Positions 1 to 6,573 of a DNA stretch of 33,564 bases are shown here, one piece after another. Made by a program: the position numbers and the translations under genes. The notes beneath the pieces were generated by a model, which was given only the letters and a program-made list of their open reading frames with translations, was not told where the DNA came from and ran no database searches. Numbering within the stretch: position 1 is the stretch's first letter; every line of letters begins with the position of its first letter. The DNA is from an uncultured Bacilli bacterium (GTDB lineage: Bacteria; Bacillota_I; Bacilli_A; RF39; UBA660): positions 1-33,564 of the forward strand of contig CANQXV010000004.1 in NCBI GenBank assembly GCA_947627895.1, written 5' to 3'.

Positions 1-60
1 ATACCTCCCACAAACAAAGTTCACCTTTGTTTGTTATCTATATTATAAATCGGTATCATT
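1..60 (-). promoter_or_regulatory. Leftward promoter, operator-like palindrome and Shine-Dalgarno for a gene off the left edge
   Basis: Read on the minus strand, a TATAAT-like box lies near 41-50. It is followed by a perfect 10-bp inverted repeat (10-19 with 25-34, 5-nt spacer) and then a GGGAGG Shine-Dalgarno at about 4-9, so a start codon should lie just left of the window. The palindrome sits in the leader or transcription-start zone and has no U-tract, so it looks more like a repressor operator or an mRNA hairpin than a terminator. The downstream gene is not visible. Confidence 0.5.
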
Positions 61-145
61 TTAACTAATGATTAACAGTTTTTTCTTGTGTCATTTAACT
101 AAATATAGTATAATTTTTTTGTATAATGAATGGGGATGGAAGTGG

Positions 146-1084
146 ATGAGCAAAAAAAATAAAGAAAAAATTGTTATTTCCAATGAAGAATTAAAACCAA
201 CCGTTTTATATACTATTAAAGAAAGAAAAACTAATTTTATTGGTCTTATTCTTTTATTTGCTATTTTTATTGGCGTTGTTTATTTTTTACCAACTTTATC
301 TGAAAAGTATGAAGAATATAAAAAGAAAAATAATCCTGATATGACAATATCACCTTCGAATCCTACTCAAAAACCAAATGAAGGAGAAGATGAAGACGAT
401 GTTGGGGTTGAGGATACTCGTTTTGATTTTGCTTCTAATCCTAATATTCAAAATGATGATATTTTAGTTAATAATTTTAGTTATACGAATAATGTTTTAA
501 CATTTGATGTTAGTAATATTAAAGATACACCTGTATCTTTACAAAGTAAAAAATATTATTTGGAATTATTTGATAGCACGGATACTTTAATTAAAAGAAT
601 ATTAGTAGGAGAAGGTACCTATAAAGCTTCGGAAAAGAAAAATATGACTTTTGCTTTAACGGCCCAAAATATAAGTTCTTTGTATTTAAAACAAATTATG
701 CCCGACGATTATCCCGAATTTATTTTGCCTCCTAATGAAAATGGTAGTAGTATTCTTTCATGTAGACTAAATGAAACAAATTATATTTATACTTTTACGA
801 ATAATGTTTTAACCCAAATAAATGAAGTAGTTACGCTTGATCAAAATAATGCTAACTATAGTACTTTATTAAGTGCTAACCAAAGTAAAATGCAATCTTT
901 AAATAGTGCTAATGGGGTAACAGTTGCAACTAGTACTAATGAGGCATCAACCATATTTAATTATGTAATTGATCCCGCTTTAGCAGCCATAGATAGTTTA
1001 GAAAATAATAATTATTATGCGAAAACAGCAACAGCTAAAACGATAAATTTTGAAGTGGAAGCTCGAGGTTATAATTGCAACTAA
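146..1084 (+). CDS. Membrane-anchored protein of unknown function upstream of scpA
   Basis: This 312-aa protein has a charged cytoplasmic N-terminus of about 30 residues, one hydrophobic segment (roughly residues 31-52, NFIGLILLFAIFIGVVYF), a Lys/Glu-rich stretch, an acidic linker around GEDEDDVG, and a long Asn/Thr-rich extracellular-looking domain. The reading frame is open from 68. I chose ATG 146 because it directly precedes the MSKKN-type basic start, follows a GGAAGTGG purine tract, and lies downstream of TATAAT-like boxes near 110-127. The stop is 10 nt before scpA and abuts its ribosome-binding site, so the two genes are probably cotranscribed. No family is recognised. A single-pass anchored extracellular protein fits the sequence, but its role is unknown. 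Confidence 0.75.
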   Translation: MSKKNKEKIVISNEELKPTVLYTIKERKTNFIGLILLFAIFIGVVYFLPTLSEKYEEYKKKNNPDMTISPSNPTQKPNEGEDEDDVGVEDTRFDFASNPNIQNDDILVNNFSYTNNVLTFDVSNIKDTPVSLQSKKYYLELFDSTDTLIKRILVGEGTYKASEKKNMTFALTAQNISSLYLKQIMPDDYPEFILPPNENGSSILSCRLNETNYIYTFTNNVLTQINEVVTLDQNNANYSTLLSANQSKMQSLNSANGVTVATSTNEASTIFNYVIDPALAAIDSLENNNYYAKTATAKTINFEVEARGYNCN

Positions 1085-1094
1085 AGGAGGACTT

Positions 1095-1817
1095 ATGAAT
1101 CTACACATTAAAGATTTTGAGGGGCCACTAGATTTATTATTACATTTGGTACGTAGTGCCAAAATGAATATTTATGATATTGATACAGCTTATATTATTG
1201 ATGAGTATTTAGAGTTTATTAATTCTTTAGATAAAGAAGATTTAGATAATGCGAGTGAATATTTAGTTATGGCAAGTGAACTTATTCATTTAAAGAGTAG
1301 GTTAATTCTTAATCTAAAAGATGAAAAAGAAGAAACTGATGAGTATACAATTACGAGTGAAGAAGATTTAAAAAATAAATTAATTGAATACGAAAAATAT
1401 AAAAATGTGACGGAAGAACTACATAAATTAGAAGAAAATAGAAGCGAATATTATACGAAAGTACCGGAGGCTTTAAGTGAATATATTGCTTCGGATAATC
1501 TTAATTATGAAAGACAAGACCCGGATATTTTAGCAACTATTTTACAAGAATTACAAAAGCGAATTAATTACCAAAAGCCATTAAGTACGAGAATAGCGAA
1601 AAGAGAAATAAGTGTCGAGGCCCGAACTAATTATATTCGAGATTTTCTTAAACACAGGGATAATGTTAAGTTCTTTGATCTTTTCGAAGATTATTCCAAG
1701 GAATTAGTTGTCGCAACCTTTTTATCTATTTTAAATATGTGTAAGGGTGGCGAAATATTATTATTACAAAATCGAAATTTTTCCGATATTTTAATCAAGA
1801 AGGTGGAACATGAATAA
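1095..1817 (+). CDS. scpA: Segregation and condensation protein A (ScpA, kleisin)
   Basis: This 240-aa protein is the kleisin subunit that bridges SMC heads in the bacterial condensin and works with ScpB in chromosome compaction and segregation. The N-terminus carries the family hallmark FEGPLDLLLHL (residues 8-18), followed by the helical SMC-neck-binding region with IDEYLEF and ASEYLVMASELIHLKSR. The C-terminal part (about 165-240) is the winged-helix region. The length is typical. The frame is open from 1050, but ATG 1095 is preceded by a perfect AAAGGAGG (1083-1090), which fixes the start. Its 3' end overlaps scpB by 8 nt, the usual coupled arrangement in Firmicutes. Confidence 0.96.
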   Translation: MNLHIKDFEGPLDLLLHLVRSAKMNIYDIDTAYIIDEYLEFINSLDKEDLDNASEYLVMASELIHLKSRLILNLKDEKEETDEYTITSEEDLKNKLIEYEKYKNVTEELHKLEENRSEYYTKVPEALSEYIASDNLNYERQDPDILATILQELQKRINYQKPLSTRIAKREISVEARTNYIRDFLKHRDNVKFFDLFEDYSKELVVATFLSILNMCKGGEILLLQNRNFSDILIKKVEHE

Positions 1818-2367
1818 ACAAGCAATTTTAGAAGGTTTACTTTTTATCGTTGGGGATGAAGGCCTAACAATTGAAGAGATAAGTAAAAATTTAGAAATTG
1901 ATGATAAGGAAGCTCAAGAATTATTAAAGGCTTTACAAGACGAATATAGTCAAGATTTTCATGGGCTTCGCATTAGTTTTTTAGGTGGTAAATTTAAATT
2001 AACAACGAAGAAAGAACATAAAGATTTCTATCAAAAAGTGCTTATGCAAGAAAAAAATAACTTCTTAAGTCAAGCGGCATTAGAAACTTTAGCCATAATT
2101 GCCTATAATCAACCTATTACCAGAGCGGAAGTCGATGAATTAAGAGGAATTGCATCTGTTAATATGATAAGAAAATTAGTTGCCAAAGACTTAGTAAAGG
2201 TAAGTGGTAAAAGTTCGTTGCCAGGTAAACCCAACCTTTATCGCACTACACTATTCTTCTTAGATTATTTTGGTCTATCTTCTTTAGAGGATTTACCAAC
2301 AATTAAAGAATTAGAAAATATTGAAAATGATGCTGATCTTTTCACCTCTAATTATAAAGAATCATAG
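1810..2367 (+). CDS. scpB: Segregation and condensation protein B (ScpB)
   Basis: This 185-aa protein has two winged-helix domains and binds the ScpA kleisin as a dimer within the SMC condensin. It opens with the typical ILEGLLFIVGDEGLT. The central LETLAIIAYNQPITRAEVDELRGI (about residues 94-117) and the following KLVAKDLVKVSGKSSLPGKP are strongly diagnostic. Start ATG 1810 lies inside the end of scpA, with an AAGGTGG ribosome-binding site in the scpA coding sequence, so translation is coupled. The stop codon TAG shares its last two bases with the left arm of the terminator at 2366-2396. Confidence 0.96.
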   Translation: MNKQAILEGLLFIVGDEGLTIEEISKNLEIDDKEAQELLKALQDEYSQDFHGLRISFLGGKFKLTTKKEHKDFYQKVLMQEKNNFLSQAALETLAIIAYNQPITRAEVDELRGIASVNMIRKLVAKDLVKVSGKSSLPGKPNLYRTTLFFLDYFGLSSLEDLPTIKELENIENDADLFTSNYKES

Positions 2368-2396
2368 TAACTTAGTAATTTTAAGTTACTTTTTTT
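2366..2396 (+). terminator. Intrinsic terminator of the scpAB operon
   Basis: A perfect 9-bp stem, AGTAACTTA (2366-2374) with TAAGTTACT (2382-2390), is followed by six T residues. The left arm begins within the scpB stop codon. Confidence 0.85.
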
Positions 2397-2403
2397 GATA
2401 AGT

Positions 2404-2413
2404 ATGTTATAAT
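2404..2413 (+). promoter_or_regulatory. Extended -10 promoter of tRNA-Leu
   Basis: ATG-T-TATAAT gives a TGn extension and a consensus -10 at 2408-2413, 14 nt before the tRNA 5' end and just after the scpB terminator. No good -35 is seen. Confidence 0.6.
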
Positions 2414-2426
2414 TATTTCGATATTT

Positions 2427-2513
2427 GCTTGTGTGGCGGAATTGGTAGACGCGCTGGACTCAAAATCCAGTGGTAGCAATATCATGTGGGTTCGAGTCCC
2501 ACCACAAGCACCA
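2427..2513 (+). tRNA. tRNA-Leu (anticodon CAA)
   Basis: This is an 87-nt type II tRNA. The acceptor stem is GCTTGTG (2427-2433) paired with CACAAGC (2503-2509), with discriminator A and an encoded CCA. The anticodon stem is CTGGA/TCCAG with loop CTCAAAA, which reads UUG codons. There is a long variable arm, and the T-arm is GTGGG-TTCGAGT-CCCAC. It is a plausible attachment site for the accessory DNA downstream. Confidence 0.97.
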
Positions 2514-2525
2514 AATTGATATGAT

Positions 2526-2560
2526 ACTCGAACTTTTGAATTTGATAAGTTCGAGTTTTA
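2526..2560 (+). terminator. Terminator after tRNA-Leu
   Basis: A 10-bp perfect stem, ACTCGAACTT (2526-2535) with AAGTTCGAGT (2547-2556), is followed by TTTTA. Its right arm is the first part of the terminator-promoter module that recurs at 4312 and 6003. Confidence 0.8.
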
Positions 2561-2584
2561 ATATTCAATAATTTATGATAAAAT
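2553..2584 (+). promoter_or_regulatory. Terminator-promoter module, copy A
   Basis: This 32-nt module begins with GAGTTTTAA, the right arm of the preceding terminator, and ends with an extended -10 TGATAAAAT (hexamer 2579-2584). The distance from GAG to the -10 hexamer is 26 nt, exactly as in copies B and C. It drives the DUF1653 gene at 2607. Confidence 0.6.
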
Positions 2585-2606
2585 TTATTTTAGATAGGAG
2601 GAATAT

Positions 2607-2840
2607 ATGAGAGCTTTAAAAATTAAAGGAATTTATAAACACTATAAAGGAGATTTATATATAGTAGAAGATATAATTTATCATAGTGAAACAGGAGAAA
2701 AAATGGTAGCATATAGAGCATTATATGGAGATAATAAATTATGGTGCAGACCATATGATATGTTTTTAGATGAAATAAATAAAAATGGACAAAAATATAG
2801 ATTTGAATTACAAAAAATAAAAAGTTTAAATGAAAAATAA
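2607..2840 (+). CDS. DUF1653 domain protein
   Basis: This 77-aa protein matches the small DUF1653 family along most of its length: KGIYKHYKGDLYIVEDI, HSETGEKMVAYRALYG, then LWCRPYDMFLDEI. The family is widespread in bacteria and has no assigned biochemical function. It is cytoplasmic by composition, with no signal or membrane segment. A strong ribosome-binding site (AGGAGGAA) precedes ATG 2607, and copy A of the repeated promoter lies just upstream. Its last codons overlap the ATG at 2830 of a KilA-N remnant. The family call rests on motif memory and is fairly firm; the function is unknown. Confidence 0.85.
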   Translation: MRALKIKGIYKHYKGDLYIVEDIIYHSETGEKMVAYRALYGDNKLWCRPYDMFLDEINKNGQKYRFELQKIKSLNEK

Positions 2841-3117
2841 TGAATTTGGATATTCATCATTTACTTTAAGTCCCAAAAGATGTATTGATAGGACAAATGC
2901 CAAAGGAATATATTCTAAAGGTGGGAAATATAGCATAGGAACATTTGCTCATCCTGATATAGCATTTGAATTCGCTAGCTGGTTAAGTCCTACTTTTAAT
3001 TCCAATGCTGAATTTATTAAATTAGGATTATCACAAAAAGAAAGATTAATAAAACTTAATGATTCTGCTAGAAATCAAATGGAAATCTTAAAAAACAATG
3101 ATGGAATAAAGAATTAA
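2830..3117 (+). pseudogene. KilA-N domain protein remnant, N-terminally truncated and internally deleted
   Basis: The 95-codon frame contains the second half of a KilA-N DNA-binding domain: SSFTLSPKRCIDRTNAKGIY, then the GTFAHPDIAFEFASWLSP block. It then jumps directly to a sequence typical of the far C-terminus of such proteins, LGLSQKERLIKLNDSARNQM. In the family, these parts are normally separated by about 100 or more residues, and about 60 residues of the KilA-N domain precede SFTLSP. Both are missing here. ATG 2830 lies inside the end of the DUF1653 gene with no Shine-Dalgarno of its own. KilA-N proteins are typical of phages and mobile elements, so this is probably debris of a lost element. 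A short expressed product is not excluded. Confidence 0.75.
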
Positions 3118-3244
3118 AAAATATTGATAAATACCTAATTGGAATTAAATGAATATTTTAAAATTAAAATTAAAAAACACGCTTGCATATTTTCAAAAAT
3201 AGTAATAGTAATGACAATTAATAAGCTGTAAAGGAGTGACTAAT

Positions 3245-3505
3245 TTGTTAGGAAATTGTTTACTAGGAATTGTCTCAATTTGTACTTTTATTTCTTATTT
3301 TCCTCAAACAGTTAAATTATTAAAAACAAAAAAATCAGATGATTTAAGCATTTCATCATGGATTTTATGGGTAATAAGTAGTTTATCTTTTACTGCATAT
3401 GCAATTTGTGTTAGTAAGGATACAATGTTAATATTTGAAACGTCTTTAGAATTATTTTTTTGTTTATTAATTTTATTATTAACAATTAGATATAGAAATA
3501 ATTAA
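3245..3505 (+). CDS. SemiSWEET / PQ-loop repeat small membrane transporter
   Basis: This 86-aa protein has three hydrophobic segments (about residues 2-18, 36-55 and 60-80) and a PQ-loop signature, ISYFPQTVKLLKTKKSDDLS, followed by SSWILWVISSLSFTAYA. This is the three-helix SemiSWEET/MtN3 half-transporter pattern; characterised members dimerise to move small sugars across the membrane, but the substrate here is unknown. The frame can be opened at GTG 3236, but that codon overlaps the AAGGAG Shine-Dalgarno (3231-3236). TTG 3245 has an 8-nt spacing and is the better start. The gene stands alone in the accessory block. Confidence 0.8.
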   Translation: MLGNCLLGIVSICTFISYFPQTVKLLKTKKSDDLSISSWILWVISSLSFTAYAICVSKDTMLIFETSLELFFCLLILLLTIRYRNN

Positions 3506-3721
3506 TTCAAATTTGTTGTATTTTTTCCCTTAGGAGATCAGATAGGTATGAAATGTTTCGAAAAGTTAGAAAAAAATATATAATGAAAATATATTCTTGG
3601 ACTTGAAAAAGCTGTTTTTTATAACAAAAAAATTAGATAATTTTACATATTTTTCAAAATACCTAGGGTGGTTAAACGTTTTGTTATAACGAAATATTAG
3701 TTAGGTAAAGGAAGCGAAAAA
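3506..3721. other. AT-rich intergenic stretch with a possible tiny decayed reading frame
   Basis: No convincing gene is present. An AGGAG (3533-3537) is followed by an ATG at about 3549 that opens only about a dozen codons (MKCFEKLEK then stop), which may be gene debris. The palindrome GTTATAAC near 3683 could be part of a promoter for the gene at 3722. Confidence 0.35.
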
Positions 3722-4354
3722 ATGGAATTGGATAAAAGTTTAATTGAAAGATCCTTAAAAATTTGGAATTTTGATGTTGAACAAATAGACATTGAAAAAA
3801 TACAACATGTACCGATGCATGAATGGAGGATTTCCACTAAAGATAAACCATTATTATACATTGAAAATTTACAATGTTGTGTAGGACTATATGCTTATGG
3901 AAATAATTTTGCTTTTGGAGCTCATATTAATACAGTTATATTTGATAAAAATGAATATACTTTAGATGAAAATAAAAATCCATTATACTGCAATAGATGT
4001 TATGATTTGCAAACAGAATTATTAAAGTTTAATGGTAAAATTGAAGAACCATTTAAAATAGGTATATCACTTGGAGTTACTCCTCCTAAAGATACGGAGA
4101 AATCAATGCTATTAATTTATTATGGAATAGATCAAGTAATTAAAGAAATGAATCGATTAGGAATACCAATGGTGCAACTGGAAAACATTTATGAACCAGA
4201 ATTTATTATCGATGCGTTAAATAATTGCATAATAAAAAGAACTAAACAAAATAAAACTTGTAGATTATTTCGGCATTTTCCCCAGATAGATAATAAACTC
4301 GGACTTTTTTCGAGTTTTAAAATGTTCAAATTTATGATAATATTATGTTGTTAG
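3722..4354 (+). CDS. Orphan protein with a weak CheD-like Cys-His pattern and a suspicious C-terminus
   Basis: The frame codes 210 aa. The middle reads CCVGLYAYGNNFAFGAHIN (about residues 53-71). A Cys followed 15-16 residues later by His in a Gly-rich context recalls the CheD/CNF1-type glutamine deamidase core; this is a weak motif resemblance, not a family assignment. The last 25 or so residues are odd: codons from about 4295 read through a hairpin terminator (4295-4317) and through promoter module B, giving a hydrophobic tail ending FKMFKFMIILCC. Stops in other frames occur at about 4260-4293, so a frameshift may have removed the native stop. Ribosome-binding site AAAGGAAG precedes ATG 3722. 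Confidence 0.6.
   Translation: MELDKSLIERSLKIWNFDVEQIDIEKIQHVPMHEWRISTKDKPLLYIENLQCCVGLYAYGNNFAFGAHINTVIFDKNEYTLDENKNPLYCNRCYDLQTELLKFNGKIEEPFKIGISLGVTPPKDTEKSMLLIYYGIDQVIKEMNRLGIPMVQLENIYEPEFIIDALNNCIIKRTKQNKTCRLFRHFPQIDNKLGLFSSFKMFKFMIILCC
4295..4320 (+). terminator. Short hairpin terminator inside the 3' end of the preceding frame
   Basis: AAACTCG (4295-4301) pairs with CGAGTTT (4311-4317) around a T-rich loop. The stem is short and the U-tract weak, but its sequence parallels the tRNA-Leu terminator and its right arm forms module B. Confidence 0.5.
4312..4343 (+). promoter_or_regulatory. Terminator-promoter module, copy B
   Basis: This copy starts GAGTTTTAAAATG and ends with an extended -10 TGATAATAT (hexamer 4338-4343), 26 nt after GAG. 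It matches copy C at 26 of 32 positions and serves the gene at 4388. Confidence 0.6.
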
Positions 4355-4387
4355 AAACTAACAAATTTAATAGTTATGGAGTAAAAA

Positions 4388-5137
4388 ATGGCTTTAAAAA
4401 ATATTAAGATTAAGGATATACAAGATATTGATACCAAGTTTTCTTTTTTTCATTACACTAATAAAAATAATATTGAAAGTATAGATATTAATGGCCTTCT
4501 TCCCAAAATTGGAAATAGTGCTACGGGCATAGAAAAATCAGAAAAAATTTTTTTTGCTATTGGTGTTAATGGTGTTTTTTCTATTTTTGATTCGTGGATT
4601 CGTTGGCTAATTGCTAAAAGATTAACAGATTTACCAGGTGAAAAAGCAGATATTCCTTTTTATCGTTTTTGTACTTTTGTTATGCGCCTGCCTTTAATAC
4701 GTTATTTAGTAGCAATTTTTGTAAATATGGTTGTTTGGGTAGAATTTAGAATAAAACCAGTTAAAGTAAAATCATTCAAAATAATGAAAGAAATATTGGA
4801 TAATAGTTGTTTTCTAATATTGGATTTAGAAGATGGCATAGATTTTTCTTATAAAGATATCGATGAGGTAAAAAGCCAAAATTTTGATAGAAAGCTATTA
4901 AAATGTGTTTATGCCAAGCAAAATAAAATGAGTAGTAAAAAAATGGATTATTGGAATATGCATACGTTTAGTAATAAAAGTATTTCCCCATCAAAAATAA
5001 CTTTACTCAAAATTAATAATTCATTTAGTTGTATGGATATTTTGTTATGGATGATTAAAAACAACCCAACGGATTTAAAAATATTATCTCCATATTTGTA
5101 TGAATTTTTAAATTATTATAATTTTTTAGATAATTAG
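4388..5137 (+). CDS. Orphan protein with an ADP-ribosyltransferase-like HYT...GLLP N-terminal motif
   Basis: This is a 249-aa protein. Residues 21-40 read FFHYTNKNNIESIDINGLLP. His-Tyr-Thr followed by a helix and Gly-Leu is a pattern seen at the NAD-binding start of several ADP-ribosyltransferase-fold families (DarT-like and RNA 2'-phosphotransferase-like), so a transferase fold is possible; this is inference from one motif. A hydrophobic stretch, RLPLIRYLVAIFVNMVVWVEF (about 99-119), could be membrane-associated or a buried core. Later conserved-looking pieces are YWNMHTFSNKSI and SPSKITLLKI. GGAG precedes ATG 4388 with normal spacing, and promoter module B lies 45 nt upstream. No partner antitoxin gene is obvious beside it. 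Confidence 0.65.
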   Translation: MALKNIKIKDIQDIDTKFSFFHYTNKNNIESIDINGLLPKIGNSATGIEKSEKIFFAIGVNGVFSIFDSWIRWLIAKRLTDLPGEKADIPFYRFCTFVMRLPLIRYLVAIFVNMVVWVEFRIKPVKVKSFKIMKEILDNSCFLILDLEDGIDFSYKDIDEVKSQNFDRKLLKCVYAKQNKMSSKKMDYWNMHTFSNKSISPSKITLLKINNSFSCMDILLWMIKNNPTDLKILSPYLYEFLNYYNFLDN

Positions 5138-5199
5138 TAGTAATTTACCAGCGTTGTTAAAAATATTTATAGTATATCAAATTTTTATTAATAACATAA

Positions 5200-5904
5200 T
5201 TAACAATCAGTATAATAGTAGTGAACAGTTAATTTTTTTATTTTTTCATCTTCAAGTTCTGCTTTATAACCAGCACCATTTCTATATAATGGTGTATTTA
5301 CATCTTCCGGGCCTTGAACTACAACTTCTCCTCTTTTTTTCTCTTGATAACTTTCATATGCGTCTCCTAAAAAACTTTTCAAAAATGTTTCAAAACTTTT
5401 ATGAATTTCAGAAGTAAATTCTTCTTTAGGAGTTGTTACTTGTTTTATTAACTCTTTTTTAACTGCTTTAGCTGTAACTTTTCCTTTTACTTCAATTTCA
5501 AAAATTTTATAATAATCCTCTTTTTTACATAAAAAACTTAAACAGGGGTCTAAAACATATTCTGTACCATTAAAACTAAAACATATCCAAGCGTGATAAT
5601 ACTCGGGAGTTCTTTTATCAAATTTCAGAGTTCCTCTTTCAATATAGTCATCATCATTTAAAAATACTATCGCTGATTCAGTAGTCTGCCAGCACCATCC
5701 TTCAAGTTTTCCTACAGGCATTAATTCAAATATTGAACCCTCATAATCACCTAAAACTTCAATATGTAATTCACTTAACCTTTCAATCAAATATTTTACA
5801 ACTTTTGAATTTATTCTTTTAGAATGTAGGATTTTAAACTTCTCTTGCTCTGTTAAAGGTTTTTTATTAGTTACTTTTCTTATTATTTCATTAATTCCAA
5901 ACAT
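5200..5904 (-). CDS. Transglutaminase-like / papain-like fold orphan (Cys-His-Asp)
   Basis: This is a 234-aa cytoplasmic-looking protein. Three segments fit a transglutaminase-like cysteine hydrolase core: Cys71 in EGWCWQTTESA, His104 in YYHAWICFSF and Asp119 in EYVLDPCLSF. The spacing is C-33-H-15-D. The HAW...VLDP pattern is typical of the transglutaminase/NAT/papain superfamily, but the exact family and substrate are not recognised. The C-terminal third is Lys/Glu-rich. ATG 5904 is preceded on the minus strand by AAGAGG and by a good promoter (TTGACT, 17 nt, TATCAT). It is divergent from the GNAT gene at 6065. Catalysis is inferred only from the motif arrangement. Confidence 0.7.
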   Translation of the reverse strand: MFGINEIIRKVTNKKPLTEQEKFKILHSKRINSKVVKYLIERLSELHIEVLGDYEGSIFELMPVGKLEGWCWQTTESAIVFLNDDDYIERGTLKFDKRTPEYYHAWICFSFNGTEYVLDPCLSFLCKKEDYYKIFEIEVKGKVTAKAVKKELIKQVTTPKEEFTSEIHKSFETFLKSFLGDAYESYQEKKRGEVVVQGPEDVNTPLYRNGAGYKAELEDEKIKKLTVHYYYTDC

Positions 5905-5934
5905 TTTTAATTTTACCTCTTGTTAATGGTTGAT

Positions 5935-5963
5935 ATGATAGCATTTTACTTCTAAAAAGTCAA
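5935..5963 (-). promoter_or_regulatory. Promoter of the transglutaminase-like gene
   Basis: On the minus strand, TTGACT (5958-5963), a 17-nt spacer and TATCAT (5935-5940) with a TGC extension form a near-consensus vegetative promoter 31 nt upstream of the start codon. Confidence 0.7.
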
Positions 5964-6002
5964 ATTCACCATAATTAGGCCCCTAAGTTCAAATAGAGAC
6001 TT

Positions 6003-6034
6003 GAGTTTTAAAATGTTTATATTTATGCTATACT
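6003..6034 (+). promoter_or_regulatory. Terminator-promoter module, copy C
   Basis: This copy starts GAGTTTTAAAATG and ends with extended -10 TGCTATACT (hexamer 6029-6034), 26 nt after GAG as in copies A and B. Here the hairpin left arm is degenerate and the upstream gene is on the other strand, so only the promoter function is likely. Confidence 0.6.
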
Positions 6035-6064
6035 TTCTATAAACTATGTTAGGAGATGAATATA

Positions 6065-6556
6065 ATGAAACCTATAATTAGAAAAAGAAAGATAGAAGAT
6101 TCTACGGAATTAGCCCATTCTATTGCGGTTGTTTGGAATACAACATATAAAGGAATAGTTGATGACGATTATTTAAAGGGATTTTTTGACCATGAAAAAG
6201 AAACGGCTGAAAAATTAAAAAATAATATAAACAAACAACCAGATTACTATGTTTTAACTTTACAAGATAAAATAATTGGCTGGATTTATTATACTTTAGA
6301 TAGTGAAAAGGTTGATGATGCAGCCGAAATTCATGCTTTATATCTTTTAAAAGAATATCAAGGAAATGGTTATGGTAGATTGTTATATGAATATGCCGTT
6401 AATAATATTGTAAAAAAAGGAATAAAAAATTTAATTATTGGCTGTTTAGATGGCAATCCCTCTAATGAATTTTATAAACATCTAGGTGGAAAGTATATAG
6501 GTAATAATTTATTTAGAGATAAATATCTAGAAAACATATATTTATTTGAATTATAA
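6065..6556 (+). CDS. GNAT-family N-acetyltransferase
   Basis: This 163-aa single-domain protein has the GNAT acetyl-CoA-binding motif A: IHALYLLKEYQGNGYGRLLY (Q-x-x-G-x-G), followed by helix AVNNIVKKG and the motif B segment NPSNEFYKHLGGKYIG. The N-terminal IIRKRKIEDSTELA and VWNTTYKGIV are typical of stand-alone GNAT enzymes that acetylate small amines or protein N-termini; the substrate is unknown. The frame has an ATG at 6056, but it abuts the AGGAG (6051-6055). ATG 6065 has 9-nt spacing and is chosen. The gene has promoter module C and faces the minus-strand gene at 6574. Confidence 0.88.
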   Translation: MKPIIRKRKIEDSTELAHSIAVVWNTTYKGIVDDDYLKGFFDHEKETAEKLKNNINKQPDYYVLTLQDKIIGWIYYTLDSEKVDDAAEIHALYLLKEYQGNGYGRLLYEYAVNNIVKKGIKNLIIGCLDGNPSNEFYKHLGGKYIGNNLFRDKYLENIYLFEL

Positions 6557-6573
6557 ATCAAAAATATAACTTT

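Noticed and set aside
68-145. Longer N-terminus (26 extra codons) for the first gene
   Set aside because: The extra segment overlaps the promoter-like TATAAT boxes, lacks a Shine-Dalgarno and is unlike the basic MSKKN start.
5154-5417. Plus-strand frame of 87 codons
   Set aside because: It is antisense to the transglutaminase-like gene, has low-complexity Leu/Phe composition and no ribosome-binding site.
4388-5904. Toxin-antitoxin pair made of the ART-like gene and the transglutaminase-like gene
   Set aside because: They are on opposite strands, converge, have separate promoters, and neither resembles a known antitoxin.
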